64,000 nt of DNA, from the NCBI GenBank assembly GCA_948567375.1, contig OX419755.1:73040944-73104943 (forward strand), given 5' to 3'. Made by a program: the position numbers and the translations under genes. The stretch comes from Lunularia cruciata. Its lineage: Eukaryota > Streptophyta > Marchantiopsida > Lunulariales > Lunulariaceae. The notes below the pieces were generated by a model that saw only the letters and a program-made list of their open reading frames with translations, made no database searches and was not told the origin of the DNA. Below are positions 44,968 to 56,899 of this stretch, piece by piece; within the stretch, counting starts at the first letter, position 1; each line of letters begins with the position of its first letter.

Positions 44968-46002
44968 ATGGCAAAGAAGGTGGCCAATGCACTGGCGGTG
45001 CAAAGTTTTGCAATTCATAGGTTAGATGTTGTAGCTAGAATTGAAGTCTTGACTAGACTTTGTATAACCTTCTTAGCGTGGAACTAGAATTTCAGTTTCC
45101 CGAGAGTGATGGCAGAAATAGTTGTCAGTAATTGTGAGGAGGGTCCCAAGGTGGAAGGGAAGAGAGGAAATCCGGCTCGATGGACTGAGTTGGATTGGAG
45201 GTTAGTATTGGGGAGAGAAGCAAGAGAGCCGATGGGGATCACCTTCTATCGAAAGTGTGATGCTGTAGAAGAAACGGTGGAAATTCACAACTTGTTTTTT
45301 GCTCCGAGAACTACAAATGGCTACAAGGTGGAGTCCTATTGGGACCCGATTAAGAGAAGTATTGTGGGGGCAATGATGGCCATGTTCAAGCCAGAATGAA
45401 CAACATATGTGAACATGCAGCAAGCAATCTTCTTCCACCAAATGTTTGCAGGAGTTCCGGTGAATTGGGCGAAGTGCTTTCACCACCAAACAAGGCAAAT
45501 GGTGATCAATTGGCAAACAAGTTCTCCGCCACATTATTTTGCACCATTTGCAGTGCACTTCTACTTTGGGTTGAACTTGTTGACAGTAGAGTAGCGTCAT
45601 CGCATGGTGTCTCATGTCCATCTTGACTTAAGATGGGAAGCGGACAAAGAAGAGCGACAGTATATGATACACCTACGAGCCAACAATGATTATTTCTTGA
45701 AGACCGGACAGTGGAAGGTCAAAGAAGTCACTAGTCCGAAGACAAAGAAACGCGATAAACCCGAAGAAGCAAAGTCACCTCCCACTCAAAAGAAGACTCA
45801 AAGACTGGTTGTGCAGAATATGAAGATGGTGAGAGAAGTATCATTGGGATCAGAGTCTGAAGAAGAAACCAAGTCGCAAGAGGAGGAATCCAAAGAAGAG
45901 GAGCTCACCTTAAAAAGTGAGGAGTCCGGAAGTGATAGCAAGGGGGAACCTGAAGTTCAGCAATCGGTGGCGGTCAGTGAAGCTTATCAGGCGATGGTGG
46001 AC
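44968..46002 (+). pseudogene. L4 LTR-encoded protein, N-terminal part (subfamily II)
   Basis: From the conserved MAKKVANALAV start the frame carries IHRLDVVARIEVL, ITFLAWN, ARWTELDWRLVLGREA, NGYKVESYWD, FFHQMFAG, CFHHQTRQMV and FAPFAVHFYFGLNLL, then the charged segment (SEEETKSQEEESKEEEL). In-frame stops interrupt at LAWN-stop, at KPE-stop and after LLTVE. The frame runs up to QAMVD, where G is inserted, and resumes at 52137 (REPGTTSHC). An upstream frame extends back to 44755. Confidence 0.83.
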
Positions 46003-46695
46003 TGTGAGCCGGCCTGTCTCTCACTCAAGACGAACCTCTGATGGCTATTATGGTAGCACACCATGGACTAAGAAGGCAAGGAACCCCAACTCCATCATAC
46101 TCCTCCAAGGCTAACACTCCAAGACTCAAGACATTGCTCACTAGAGAACTCAATGAGAGAAAGATAGTTGCAAATGAAAGGATGATGAGTACCTCCTCAC
46201 CCCTTGTTTATATACTTGTGAAGATAGTTACGTACCAAAGTTACTAATTACCGTAGTAACTCAAGTTACTAGACTAAAAGTCAAGTAAAGTCAAAAAGTA
46301 GAAAGGAATATCCATTCACATGGGCATATTTCCCTAAGCATGTGGTCTTATCTTGACGCAACCACTAAGTCAAGGATTCCTTCACATGGGCTATCCTTGG
46401 ACTAAAGAAGAATCCAAAACAAAAAGGCTTGCGAGCCCAAGAGTTCTCAAGTCTTTTCTCAAAGCCAAACACCTAGGAATAATACCAAGTCAACACACTA
46501 AAATCCAAAATAGTGGTGCTCATCTTTTCTACTTCCTCTAAAGTAAGGTCCACTCTATGTTAGCTATGACTAACTTTAGCTAACCATGACTAATATAGAA
46601 CCATCCTTTATCTCTATATAAATAATATCTCTTAAGTACTTGTAATACCAAGCTAAATATCACAATACCACATACATGCACAAATGGGTGTTACA
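46003..46695 (-). repeat. G 3' LTR
   Basis: It begins TGTAACACCCATTTGTGC and ends GGCCGGCTCACA on the minus strand, nearly identical to 51449-52136. A third, older copy is the solo LTR at 54756-55443. Confidence 0.92.
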
Positions 46696-46742
46696 TTTAC
46701 CCCCGGACTAAGTTTCACTTTTTCCTCAAAGTGAAGGTCTCT

Positions 46743-49472
46743 CTACCTTCTATGGTACATCTTCAACTTATCATGGCTAATCCTATCAAAGTGTCTTCCT
46801 CCCAACTCCTTGAGATCATAGGTGTAATTGCCCCACACCTTCTCCACTATGAAAGGTCCAAAGTACTTAGGCAAAAACTTCTTTTGCGCTCTCTTGAATC
46901 GAATGGAATCAAACAACATTACCCAATCACCTTCTTTGAAAGTCTCCACCTTCTTCTTGCCTTGCCTCTTGTCATAGCTCTCCTTTTGTTTCCTTTGGGC
47001 TTGCTCCACTCGAACCACAGCAATTGCTCTTGCCTCTTCCAACTCGATGAGTTGATCCTTCCTTGACTTCTCTACATCACCTCCTTGTGCTTTCTTCAAT
47101 CTCCTATGAATGCTTTGGAAGGTAGGAAGATCAAAGTGAATAGGTAAGGTAGACTCAATACCATACACCAATTGAAATGGAGAATATCCGGTGGAAGTCT
47201 TCATGGTTGTCCTATACTCCCACAAAACTGCATGAATCCTCTTGTCTCAATGATGTTTAGCCCCCTCCATTTCTGCATCTTTGGCCAACATCATGCACAA
47301 GGTCTGATTGGTTCTCTCTGCCAAGCCATTGGAATTTGGCTTATAGGATGTAGTTACTCTATGTGTGATAGAGAAATGTCGTAGCATGGCTATAGTAATG
47401 CTTCCTATAAACTCTCTTCCTCTATCAGAAACCAATTCTAAAGGGCATCCAAACCTAGTGATAATGCTTTCATAAAGAAATCTACCCACTTCATCTTCAT
47501 TCTTATCCCTCAATGGTCTAGCCTCAACCCACTTGGTAAGGTAATCAATAACTACCACAATGTACCAATTGTTCCTTGGGGTTCTACTTAGAGGACCTAC
47601 AAAATCAATTCCCCACTTCTCAGAAGGTCTTAGCAATGGAATTGATCTAAGTGGTGGAGTGGATGTAAACTTTCTAGCAAAAGCTTGACAAACATGACAA
47701 GTTTTGCAATAATCAAGACAATCCTTGAAAATCCCTCTCCAATGGTAACCTGCATCTAGAATCTTGAAAGCAATCACCTTTCCTACAAAGTGTCCTCCAC
47801 ATACTAAACCTTCATGAAACTCCTTTATGAGTAGGAAAGACTCTTCCTTACACACTGCTCTTTGAAGTAGACCATCTGCTCCTTGGTGAAAAGGAATATC
47901 CTCCACCATTGTGTAAGGTCTAGATCTTGCTGCAAGGGCCTTCCTCTCCCTAGCATCCATCCCTTTTAGATAGTTACCTCTAGTCACAAAATCCACAATC
48001 TCCTTGTACTCCATTGGAACCTCTTGAGTGATTGAGATAGTCATGAGCTCCTCATCCGGGAAGGAATCATCCACTGGCTCATCTCCATCATGATCATAGG
48101 CTCTAGATAACAAATCAGCATTTGCATGTTTCTTTCCTGGCATATCCTCAATGGTGTAGTCATACTCAGACAAGAGTATCATCCACCTTGCTAGTCTCCC
48201 TTCAACATTAGGCTTGTTGAAGATGTACTTCAAAGCCTTGTGATCCGTGACAATGGTGGCTTTCCCTCCAATCAAGTAGTGTCTAAACTTCTTGAGACCA
48301 AAGATCACTGCAAATCCTTCTCTCTCCGTGATAGAGTAGTTCTTCTTTGCTGAAACCATCTGCCTACTAGCATAAGCTATTGGATGATCATGCCCATCTT
48401 TGTCTAATTGACTAAGAGTGCATCCTAAAGCTACATTACAAGCATCAGTGTAGAGGATGAAAGGCTTACTCCAATCAGGTTTAGCAAGAATTGGAGCTAC
48501 AACAAGGGATTGCTTGAGCTACTCAAAAGCTTTGAGAGCCTCCTTGTCTTCCAAAATCACCATGTAATCTACACCCTTCTTCATATAGATGGTCAATGCA
48601 TAAGCCTTGTTGGAAAATGAGAAGATGAACCTCTTATAGTATCCAACCATCCCCAAGAATTGGCGTAACTTTGTCAAGCTTGAAGGGAATGGAAGGTCGG
48701 AGATTTTCCTCACCTTCTCAGGATCAACTGCTATTCCATCCTTGGAGATGATGTGCCCCAAAAGTAGACCTTCTTCACATCCAAAAATGCACTTCTTTGG
48801 GTTGAGTGATGCATTTGCCTCATCTAAGCATTGCAAGACTTTGATTAGGTGCTCAAAGTGCTCCTCCTTGCTCCTATAGACACAAAAGTCATCAATGAAG
48901 TCTCTCACAAATTTCCCAATGAAAGGTTCAAATACCTTGTTCATGAACCTTTGGAATGGGGTTGGAGCATTGCAAAGCCCAAAAGGCATGACCTTGAAAG
49001 TGTAAGTTCCCCAAGGTGTGGTGAATGTGGTGAGTTGTTGATGCTCTGGTGCAATCTTGATTTGGTTATATCCACTATAACCATCTCCAAAACTGTACCT
49101 CTCATGACCTGCAACCTCTTCCAAGATCTCATCAATGAATGGCAATGGGTAGTAGTCCTTCTTGGTAATAGCATTGAGCTTCTTGTAATCCACACATACC
49201 CAAAGCTTGCCATTCTTTTTCTTCACAATGACAATTGGAGACACTCATTCTGAATTCTCTACCTCAAAGAGAAATCTAGCCTCCTTGAGCTTATCAATCT
49301 CCTCCTTCACAACCAAAGATATTGGTGGGCTAATGCGATGTTGCTTTTGGCGGATTGGTCTTGCATGTGACTCCACCTCTATCTTGTTCTCCTCCAAGGT
49401 GACTTCCTTCAAATCCTTGTAACTAAAAGCAAAAACATGGATGAACTTGCGGAAAATCTCCTCAAATCTCAC
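46743..49472 (-). pseudogene. pol: G pol: RT, RNase H and integrase, near-intact
   Basis: RT has SPIVIVKKKNGKLWVCVDY, GYSGYNQIKIAPE, FGLCNAPTPFQRFM and the catalytic FIDDFCVY; RNase H has LYTDACNVALG, YASRQMVSAKKNY, VTDHKALKYIF; integrase has CKTCHVCQ, KWGIDFVGPL, LVSDRGREFIG, NGLAERTNQTL and ends KLKMYHRR. Reading is stopped at only about three codons, near 49245 (NSE-stop-VSPIV, Trp expected), 48516 (FE-stop-LKQ) and 47247 (HH-stop-DKR, Trp expected), each explained by a single G-to-A or C-to-T. Upstream (49245-49472) is the RT leader. The FIDDF box and lack of a chromodomain suggest the Athila/Tat side of the family. Confidence 0.9.
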
Positions 49473-49691
49473 CTTCTCCTCCTTGGTAACATTTGGGCCA
49501 TACTTGAGGGTAGATAACCTTCTCTCTACCTACTCAAGTGTCAATGGTGATTTATCTGGGTCCTTCAAAACCTCTGGCTTAGGTGCAAAATCCATAGCAC
49601 ACAAAGGATACACATCTGAATCAGATTTAGATTCATCCTCCTCCGTGGAAGTCTCCTATTCCATGCTTATATCCACACCTGAAGCTCCTTC

Positions 49692-49910
49692 TTAAGAATC
49701 TGATTCCCAATAATCAGAAGATAGTGTATCTGAATGTGAAGTGTTGGTGGTGTTAGTCACAAGAACTATGACTCTATGGTTTGATGGCCCAATCCTCAAG
49801 TACCCTTTGGGCCATCGATCAGATGTGCATGCTGCTCTCAACCATGGCCTCCCAAGAAGTAAGTCCAAGTCTTCCAAGTCTTGAATCCTTCAAGACTTGG
49901 AAAGTCATGA
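49692..49910 (-). pseudogene. G protease, C-terminal block
   Basis: The frame starts MEDLDLLLGRPWLRAA, the LLGRPWL block at the end of gypsy proteases. The active-site part upstream is not readable. Position between gag and RT fits. Confidence 0.6.
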
Positions 49911-51426
49911 GATTTTGAACTTGGAAAGTCATGAGAATTCTCTTTTCTTTTCTCTCACTCTATAACTAATAGAGTATATACATGACTAACATCATTTGAG
50001 ATTAATCCACCCTAGGGAACACAAAAGGTTCAGGTTGCTCCAAGATTTCTATAGCAACATTAAATCCTAGAGTGCATATTAATTGAACCTTCATGGATAG
50101 TTTATCCATAAGTTGAAAGATTATCTCCATCACTAATCTTGAGAACTAGCTGATGAAGGTGGTAGTATTTCTGTAGATATACTAAGACTCTCTCCAAGAT
50201 CCTTCACCAAAGTCTCCAAAAGTGATTTTACTCCATTACACTCATGTCCTTTTGGAAGTCCTTCAACTCCACAAACCTCACACAACTCCTTGGTCTTAGA
50301 TCTTCTCCCTCCCAATCTTGGTGAAGAAGGTCCAACATGCAAACCCAAGTCAAGGAAGCCTCTCCTTTCCCTCAATCTCTTGCTCTCAAAGTTCAATGGA
50401 CATGTCCCTTCTCTCCACACAAAAAGCACTTAGACTCACTCTTTCCTCCAAGTAGTGTAGGTTTTTGGATCCTCTCAACACTCTCTTCAAATTCTATTGT
50501 AAACTCTTTTTTCCTCAAATCCACCCCTACAATCACCTCAAACCCTTGGGGAACCTTGCATCATCTCAATTTCCACTATTGATGACCCTTCATGTTCCCA
50601 ATATGAATCTAAATACTCAAACATGCTTTTTGTTGATCTCAAACTCCTCATGCATGAGATCTTCACTCTACGAATTGACCTTTCCTCACAATGTCACTCA
50701 AATCTCCCAACCAATATGTCACAGTCCTCTGAAATTTTGCACACTTGATCAAAACTCTAGGGCATCCCTCCCTGCAAAATTTCAGATCTTTTCATCAAGC
50801 CATTTGGCCTAAACACTTTTCTATTCAGCACACATATTTCAGATTTGGTCTGAAAACCATCCCCCTCACTTCAAAAACTCATAACTCCCTGTGCAAGAAC
50901 GATCTCTCTCTAATTTTTGTGGCAGAAGGTAGATACAATGCACTGAATTTTCTTGTAAATCTTCAGGATAATTCACTGAAAATTGAAGAAATGGCAGACT
51001 CTGTACAATTTTCCAGAGAGCATGCAATTGCGGGAGCACTTTACCTTATCAACTTTCAAAAATTCTAGCCCAATGTGCATAGTAGCTCTCACAATAATTT
51101 TACGTGTGTTAATTGCAAGATAACCCAAGCTATCATGTGTAGAAATTTCAAGTCCAGATCTCAAACTTGAGATTTTGCCCAAAATCACCTTAATCCCCAA
51201 AATCTGCAATCCACCTCACACAATCTCTCCAATTCCTCTCATGTGTACAAGATGTACAAAATCACCTCAAGGACATCATAATGAACTACAGGGTATACAA
51301 ATGGATCTTGGTCCTCTAACATAAGTTCAGCCCTCTCCTCTTTTAATGTTCTCTCCAAGTGAGCTCTCATAGCCTCCTTCTGCCTAATGTAGAATTGAAC
51401 GCGGAACATTATCTTGCCTTCTAGAG
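49911..51426 (-). pseudogene. gag: G gag region, decayed
   Basis: Close to the primer site a frame begins MVPLPGPLEGKIMFRVQFYIRQ and then KEAMRAHLERTLKEERAEL (51239-51445), a plausible gag start. At 50133-50429 a cysteine cluster CEVCGVEGLPKGHEC resembles a loose zinc-binding site. Between and after these no protein resemblance is visible. Confidence 0.5.
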
Positions 51427-51444
51427 GTCCCGGCAATGGAACCA
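51427..51444 (-). other. G primer-binding site
   Basis: TGGTTCCATTGCCGGGAC on the minus strand, four bases from the LTR end. It is closest to the tRNA-Asp-type site of L2 but differs at several bases, so the tRNA is not certain. Confidence 0.55.
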
Positions 51445-51448
51445 AAAA

Positions 51449-52136
51449 TGTGAGCCGGCCTGTCTCTCACTCAGGATGAACCTCTGATGGCTATTATGGT
51501 AGCACACCATGGACTAAGAAGGCAAGGAACCCCAACTCCATCATACTCCTCCAAGGCTAACACTCCAAGACTCAAGACATTGCTCACTAGAGAACTCAAT
51601 GAGAGAAAGATAGTTGCAAATGAAAGGATGATGAGTACCTCCTCACCCCTTGTTTATATACTTGTGAAAATAGTTACGTACCAAAGTTACTAATTACCAT
51701 AGTAACTCAAGTTACTAGACTAAAAGTCAAGTAAAGTCAAAAAGTAGAAAGGAATATCCATTCACATGGGCATGTTTCCCTAAGCATGTGGTCTTATCTT
51801 GACGCAACCACTAAGTCAAGGATTCCTTCACATGGGTTATCCTTGGACTAAAGAAGAATTCAAAACAAAAAGGCTTGCCAAGAGTTCTCAAGTCTTTCCG
51901 CAAAGCCAAACACCTAGGAATAATACCAAGTCAACACACTAAAATCTAAAATAGTGGTGCTTATCTTTTCTACTTCCTCTAAAGTAAGGTCCACTCTATC
52001 TTAGCTATGACTAACTTTAGCTAACCATGACTAATATAGAACCATCCTTTATCTCTATATAAATAATATCTCTTAAGTACTTGTAATACCAAGCTAAATA
52101 TCACAATACCACACACATGCACAAATGGGTGTTACA
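51449..52136 (-). repeat. G 5' LTR
   Basis: 688 bp, nearly identical to the left LTR over its whole length with a few single-base changes and small gaps (for example four bases missing near 51879). Confidence 0.92.
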
Positions 52137-53490
52137 GGACAGAGAACCTGGAACAACGAGTCATTGCGTAGCTATGGTGTTGGACAAGCCGAGACCAGAG
52201 GAGAAGGAGGAGTATCTAGCGGGGCCGAGTTCAATAGGTTAAGAAGAAGAAAGTACAGATATAGTGTCTCTGAAGATACGAAGATTGTGACTTTGGATGA
52301 AGGAGCCGATGAAGGAGGTGAAGACTTGAAACGAAGACGGTGACAAAGATGAAGAAAGCTTCGATGGGATATCTTATCTAACAAAAGTGGTCACCCCGTT
52401 GCTGGAGCTAGTGAAGGAGCATCAGAAAGCAATTCCCCTAGATCGTAGGAAGGGGATGAATGAGTTGCAGGTGGTGATGCATTTGTTGAGTGAAGTGAAG
52501 GGGTTGCAAGAGCAACCAGTCCAAAGAAATGAAGAAATGGAAGAACTTTGGAGGGAGGAAGTCTTGAAGAAGAAGACTTTCAAAATGTTACAAGAGAGCT
52601 ACGAGGTTAAAGAGAAAGAACTGCAAAGGCAAGCCGAAGAATTAAAGGAACATGCGATGTGGCTGAGCAAAATGAAGGAGGAAGTGAGTGATGTGCTCAT
52701 TGAGAATGTTCATTTGAAGGCGATGACCATCGTAATGGAGCAAGAGTTGGACAGCTTGAAGAAGAGTGCAGCAGGGAAGGATCAAGCATGGCAGAGGGAG
52801 TTAGCAGCCAGGTAGGAAGAAGAGGAATGATTACGAGAGCTAGTCAGAAGTGCAGAGTTGTAGAGCACGCAGTATGAGGAAGAAAAGAAGATGCTCGTTG
52901 CGGAGTACGAAGACGAGCTGAAGATGTATCGTGAAGAACTGAAGGTAGAGCGCTCTTGAGGATATGCGTTGAAATCAATGGGAGAAGTTGTAGGGAAGTT
53001 GAGAGCAATCTTGAGCACAGAGGCTGAAGGGAGATTTGAAGAAGCCCGCCTACATGAGTTGAAGTTGCTTGTGCAGGAAACTTGGAAGAGAAAAGCCAAG
53101 GAGATGGACATGAACACATTTCTGATTCAATTGAGAGAGCGTGTAGACCGGAATATGTTAAAAGTAGAAGACAACGTTAGTCTTAGATTAGATTTAGTCA
53201 ATTTGGAGTTAGAGAAAATTCAGAATAATGTGGCAGTGGAGAAGAAACCCGATGTTGCAAAAGTAGGAATTTAGGTGTCATCGGACTTGTTATTTGACAC
53301 ATTAGAGAAGAGTGGGTTAGGAGATAAAGAGTTAGATAAGTCACTATTTAGTGCAATTGTAATTCCTAGTGTAGAAGTAGTAGAATTAGTGAAGGAATTA
53401 GTAGAATTAGCTATACCCAAAGAAGGAGAAGTAGTAGGAAGATCATCGAGTTTGGAAGCCTATGATGAGGTAGACATCGGATCGGGATAA
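52137..53490 (+). pseudogene. L4 LTR-encoded protein, C-terminal part
   Basis: It continues the L4 ORF after G. A charged linker with stops (to about 52380) is followed by a long open stretch (52387-52815) of coiled coil with LLELVKEHQKAIPLDRR, EELWREEVLKKKTFKML and QRQAEELKEHAMWL. Further pieces (52969-53274, 53275-53490) carry EARLHELKLLVQETWKRK, RVDRNMLKVEDNVSLRLDLV and the acidic tail ending DEVDIGSG. Breaks include GI-stop-VSS at 53274. The heptad pattern is clear. Confidence 0.83.
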
Positions 53491-54288
53491 GTGTCAATTT
53501 TGAGATAGGGAGAGGCAGATATGAAGAGATAGATTGTCAATTGGGATCTACAGGTAGGAAGAGATGTTAGGAAGCGGTGCATAGGTAGGAAGAACTACCA
53601 TTTGCTTCAGTATTTAAGTGGAGCATTCCCAGTCTTATGTTGTTCAGTATTCATATTTCTAAAGATTGATAAAGCAAAGTGTTGGTTTCAATGCTTGTCG
53701 CTTGAGCTTAATTCCGATTGTCAATTCCGTGTTTGTGTTTGTGAGTGTGTAGAAAATTCCAAAGTGCAAGTCAGTGTGTCTGTGGATGTTGAATTCTGCA
53801 GCTTTGATCTTCATTCTGTGTGTTTGATCCTGAGTGAAGTGCATCGGAGCAATGCCTTGATAGATCTGAGAAGAATTGTAGTGTTGGTAGTATTCTGCAT
53901 TTGTGAGTGCAGAACAAAGTTGATGTGAAACAATTTTGATCGAGGAAGTTGTGCCTTCAGTGGAGGGGTGGAACATAATTCTAAGGTGAAATCATTCTTC
54001 ACAGTGAAGTGCCGTCTTTGGGAGAATCTGAATCATCACAATCAAGAGTTGTTTGGACAGAATTTGCTATGTTGTGATTACGTGTGTATGTATTTGTCAG
54101 AGTTGTCAAGATTGTAGGCTTGTTACTCTCTTCTGAGTGTAGTTTCTACCTAAGAGATTAAAGAAGAAATCAAGAAAAACTACATGTTACTGTTTGACTT
54201 TGTATTTGACCAATTCTGAATCGTATCTCTGCGAGAACAAACTTTACTTACCCGATTACCGCAAAGTGATATTTTCCGGGTTATCACA

Positions 54289-54755
54289 GTAGCACAATGC
54301 AAAGAGAAACTTTTGGAAGGTATAACTTTGGAAAAGACATCAGCCGGGTTGAGCTTCCCATCAATCTTGACTAGATCAAACATTTTTTCAAACATAGCTT
54401 GCCTAAGAAAGTGATATCTGATGTCTATATGCTTAACCTACTATCCATCACCTGATTTTCAGCTAGGTGTAAAGCACTTTAACCATGTATTAGCCCCATC
54501 TTGGTAACAAGTCTATCTAACCAAATTGCCTCTTTGTTGCTTCAGCTGCTACCACATACTCAACTTTTGTAGTAGACTGTGCAACATACTTCTACAAGGT
54601 AGATCTCCAACTAATGCACCAACCACAAAGTATGAATACATATCGTGTTGTTGATCTCCACTTGTCTAGATCTTGTCCATAGTCAGCATCTACATAACCC
54701 TCTAATGATATGGCATTCATTGATTTTCTATCAAATAAGAGCTCATAGTCTGATG
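54289..54755 (-). pseudogene. pol: Copia RNase H, C-terminal part
   Basis: The minus strand reads SDYELLFDRKSMNA, then VDADYGQDLDKWRSTTRYVF and a decayed end with KYVAQSTTKVEYVVAAEA, the copia RNase H. It precedes the copia 3' tail across L4. Stops are frequent. The GGTG duplication of the solo G LTR lies at its upstream end. Confidence 0.8.
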
Positions 54756-55443
54756 TGTAACACCCATTTGTGCATGTGTGGTATTGTGGTATTTAGCTTG
54801 GTATTATGAGTACTTGAGAGATATTATTTATATAGAGATAAAGGATGGTTCTACATTAGTCATGATTAGCTAAAGTTATTCATAGCTAAAATAGAGGGAC
54901 CTTACTTTAGAAGAAGAGGAAAAGATGAGCACCACTATTTTGGATTCTAGTGTGTTGACTTGGTATTATTCCTAGGTGTTTGGCTTTCAGGAAAGAGTTG
55001 GAAGTCTTGGGCCCACAAGCCTTTTTGTTTTGGATTCTTCTTTAGTCCAAGGATACCCCATGTAAAGGAATCCTTGACTTAGTGGTTGGGTCAAGATAAG
55101 ATCACATGCTTAGTGGAATATGCCCATGTGGATAGATATTCCTTTATACTTTTTGACTTTACTTGACTTTTAGTCTAGTAACTTGAGTTACTCTAGCAAT
55201 TAGTAATTTTGGTGTGTAACTATTTCACAAGTATATAAATAAGGGGTGAGGAAGTACTCATCATCCTTTGATTTGCAACTATCTCTCTCTCATTGAGTTT
55301 GCTAGTGAGCAATGTCTTGAGTCTTGGAGTATTAGCCTTGGAGGATTATGATGGAGTTGGGGTTCCTTGCCTTCTTAGTCCATGGTGCGCTACCATAATA
55401 GCCATCAGAGGTTCATCCTGAGTGAGTGACAGGCCGCCTCATA
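54756..55443 (+). repeat. Solo LTR of the G family
   Basis: It begins TGTAACACCCATTTGTGCATG and ends ...AGGCCGCCTCATA, matching G LTRs end to end at 688 bp. Flanks are GATG and GGTG, a 4-bp duplication with one change. Using GGTG once rejoins the copia RNase H in frame as KYLRGTP-DYELLF. It is more diverged than the LTRs of G. Confidence 0.9.
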
Positions 55444-55942
55444 GGTGTTCCTCTCAAATACTTGAGAATCCACTTTATTGCTTCCCAATGTGTCCTTCTT
55501 GGATTTGACATATACTTGCACACCGTACTCATTGCTAGAGCAAGATCAGGTCTAGTGCAAGTCATCAAGTACATGAGACTTCCAACATCCTTCTCGTAAG
55601 GAATGCTAGCCATCAAACCCTTCTCCATGGCATCTATAGGACAACATGCCACTGAAAGCTTGAATGAGAAGCTAGAGGAGTACTTATTGGTTTATAGTTT
55701 TCCATGTTGAACCTACTAAGTACCTTCCTAGCATACTTACCCTACGTCAACCACAACTAACAAGTGCCCAAGTTCCTCTTGATCTCCATGCCTAATATCC
55801 TTGTGGCCAACCCTAGATCCTTCGTCCTGAACTCCGAACTCAAGGGATCCTTGAGCTTGTTCACCTCAGATCTATCCTTGGCAGCTATCAACATGTTATT
55901 CACATATAGCACAAGAATAATAAAACCAAAGGTCTTATTACT
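55444..55942 (-). pseudogene. pol: Copia reverse transcriptase, second half, start of RNase H
   Basis: The minus strand starts SNKTFGFIILVLYVNNML, then DRSEVNKLKD, DLGLATRILGMEI, and later VGSLMYLMTCTRPDLALAM and HWEAIKWILKYLRGT. The catalytic YVDD is YVNN, so both aspartates are lost. It begins precisely where the plus-strand RT at 43535 ends, in the shared sequence AGTAATAAGACCT, so the two halves form one gene if the segment between is flipped. Confidence 0.85.
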
Positions 55943-56899
55943 CTCTTTAAGTAAATTAAGTAAGTTAAGTAAATAAATGGAATATCAATTTGTATGTTTA
56001 TTGGAGTAGCCGTTGCTTTGGATAAATAGTTTCTACCTTGACCATTGGTGAAGTACCAAATTTATGAGCTACTATATAATTGTTGGTTTAGTTGTTTGTG
56101 TAATTTTTTGTAATTGTTGGTTTATTTATTGGTGTAAATGTTTAATTTTTAATTTTAGGGTGGAAAGAACAAGTTCTCCTTTGGTATAGTTGTTGGTTGT
56201 GTGGTCTTTTGTTGTTAGGAAATTTTTCATAAATAATCCTAATAAAATTTTATTTGCAAATTTTCCCTTGGTTGGTTGGGGAGAAAATGCTAGTTCTATA
56301 AGCAATGGCTCCACAGGTAGTTTACAATCATGTCCCTTATTTTTATGCACCATTACTTCACCATCTACATTGTGTGAAATTGCATTCATTATGCTCAAAC
56401 AACAACTCAATGTCAAGCTTGTGCAAGGCATAAGATAATACAATGCAAGTGAAAATTGGCCTCACATAGTTTTAGCATGGCATTCATGCTTGCAAGATAC
56501 AAGATACAATAGTGCAAGTGATGTAACAACATCAATACATTACTAGGCATTCAACATCAACTTTGAGTTGATCATCAAATCCAACATGCATGCAACTCAA
56601 TACAAATCTTCTTCAAAGGAAAGATTAGTTTTTTTTGGTCTCTTTTACATATTATCAAGTCCAATAAGATGCACTATAAAGTATATTATGGTTTCAACAA
56701 TTTTAATTGAGAATTTTATGTTGCACTTACGAGTGATTTGGCTGCATTCATAATTTGGATCATCAATAATACTCAAACATGCAAAGGAAAAACCACCAAG
56801 CACAACTTGGGCCTTGGAGGATGTTGTAAATAAGCTTTGCAATTCACTAGGATACAAACCAAAAGAAATCAATCTAGATATCCAAGGATAAACATGTAA
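55943..56899. other. No recognisable gene
   Basis: It begins with a short AAGTTAAGTAA-type repeat and continues AT-rich. Frames on both strands around 56126-56443 overlap one another and match nothing I recognise. Confidence 0.5.

Larger units (their letters stand above)
46003..52136 (-). mobile_element. G: second Ty3/gypsy family, nearly complete
   Basis: LTRs of 693 bp (46003-46695, 3') and 688 bp (51449-52136, 5') are very similar. The internal region on the minus strand has primer site, decayed gag, protease, RT, RNase H, integrase and a purine tract (CCGGGGGTAAA next to the left LTR). It interrupts the L4 ORF; the flanks share GGAC (45999-46002, 52137-52140), a 4-bp duplication whose removal restores the L4 frame. 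No chromodomain follows integrase. It is younger than L4, and its LTR similarity suggests a fairly recent insertion. Confidence 0.93.
44401..54288 (+). repeat. L4: solo LTR of the L family, split by G
   Basis: It starts TGTGGTACCCACATTTTTT and ends TTTTCCGGGTTATCACA, the two ends of an L-family LTR in plus orientation, flanked by a perfect GTAGC duplication (44396-44400 and 54289-54293). After removing element G (46003-52136) it is about 3.75 kb. It sits between copia RNase H and the copia 3' tail. It is the only plus-strand L copy, and lies inside the segment proposed to be inverted. Confidence 0.94.

Noticed and set aside
44401-54288. Reading L4 and G as one large novel element on account of the GTAGC flanks
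   Set aside because: G has its own paired LTRs, primer site and 4-bp duplication, and its removal restores the L4 ORF frame, so the two are nested, not one unit.
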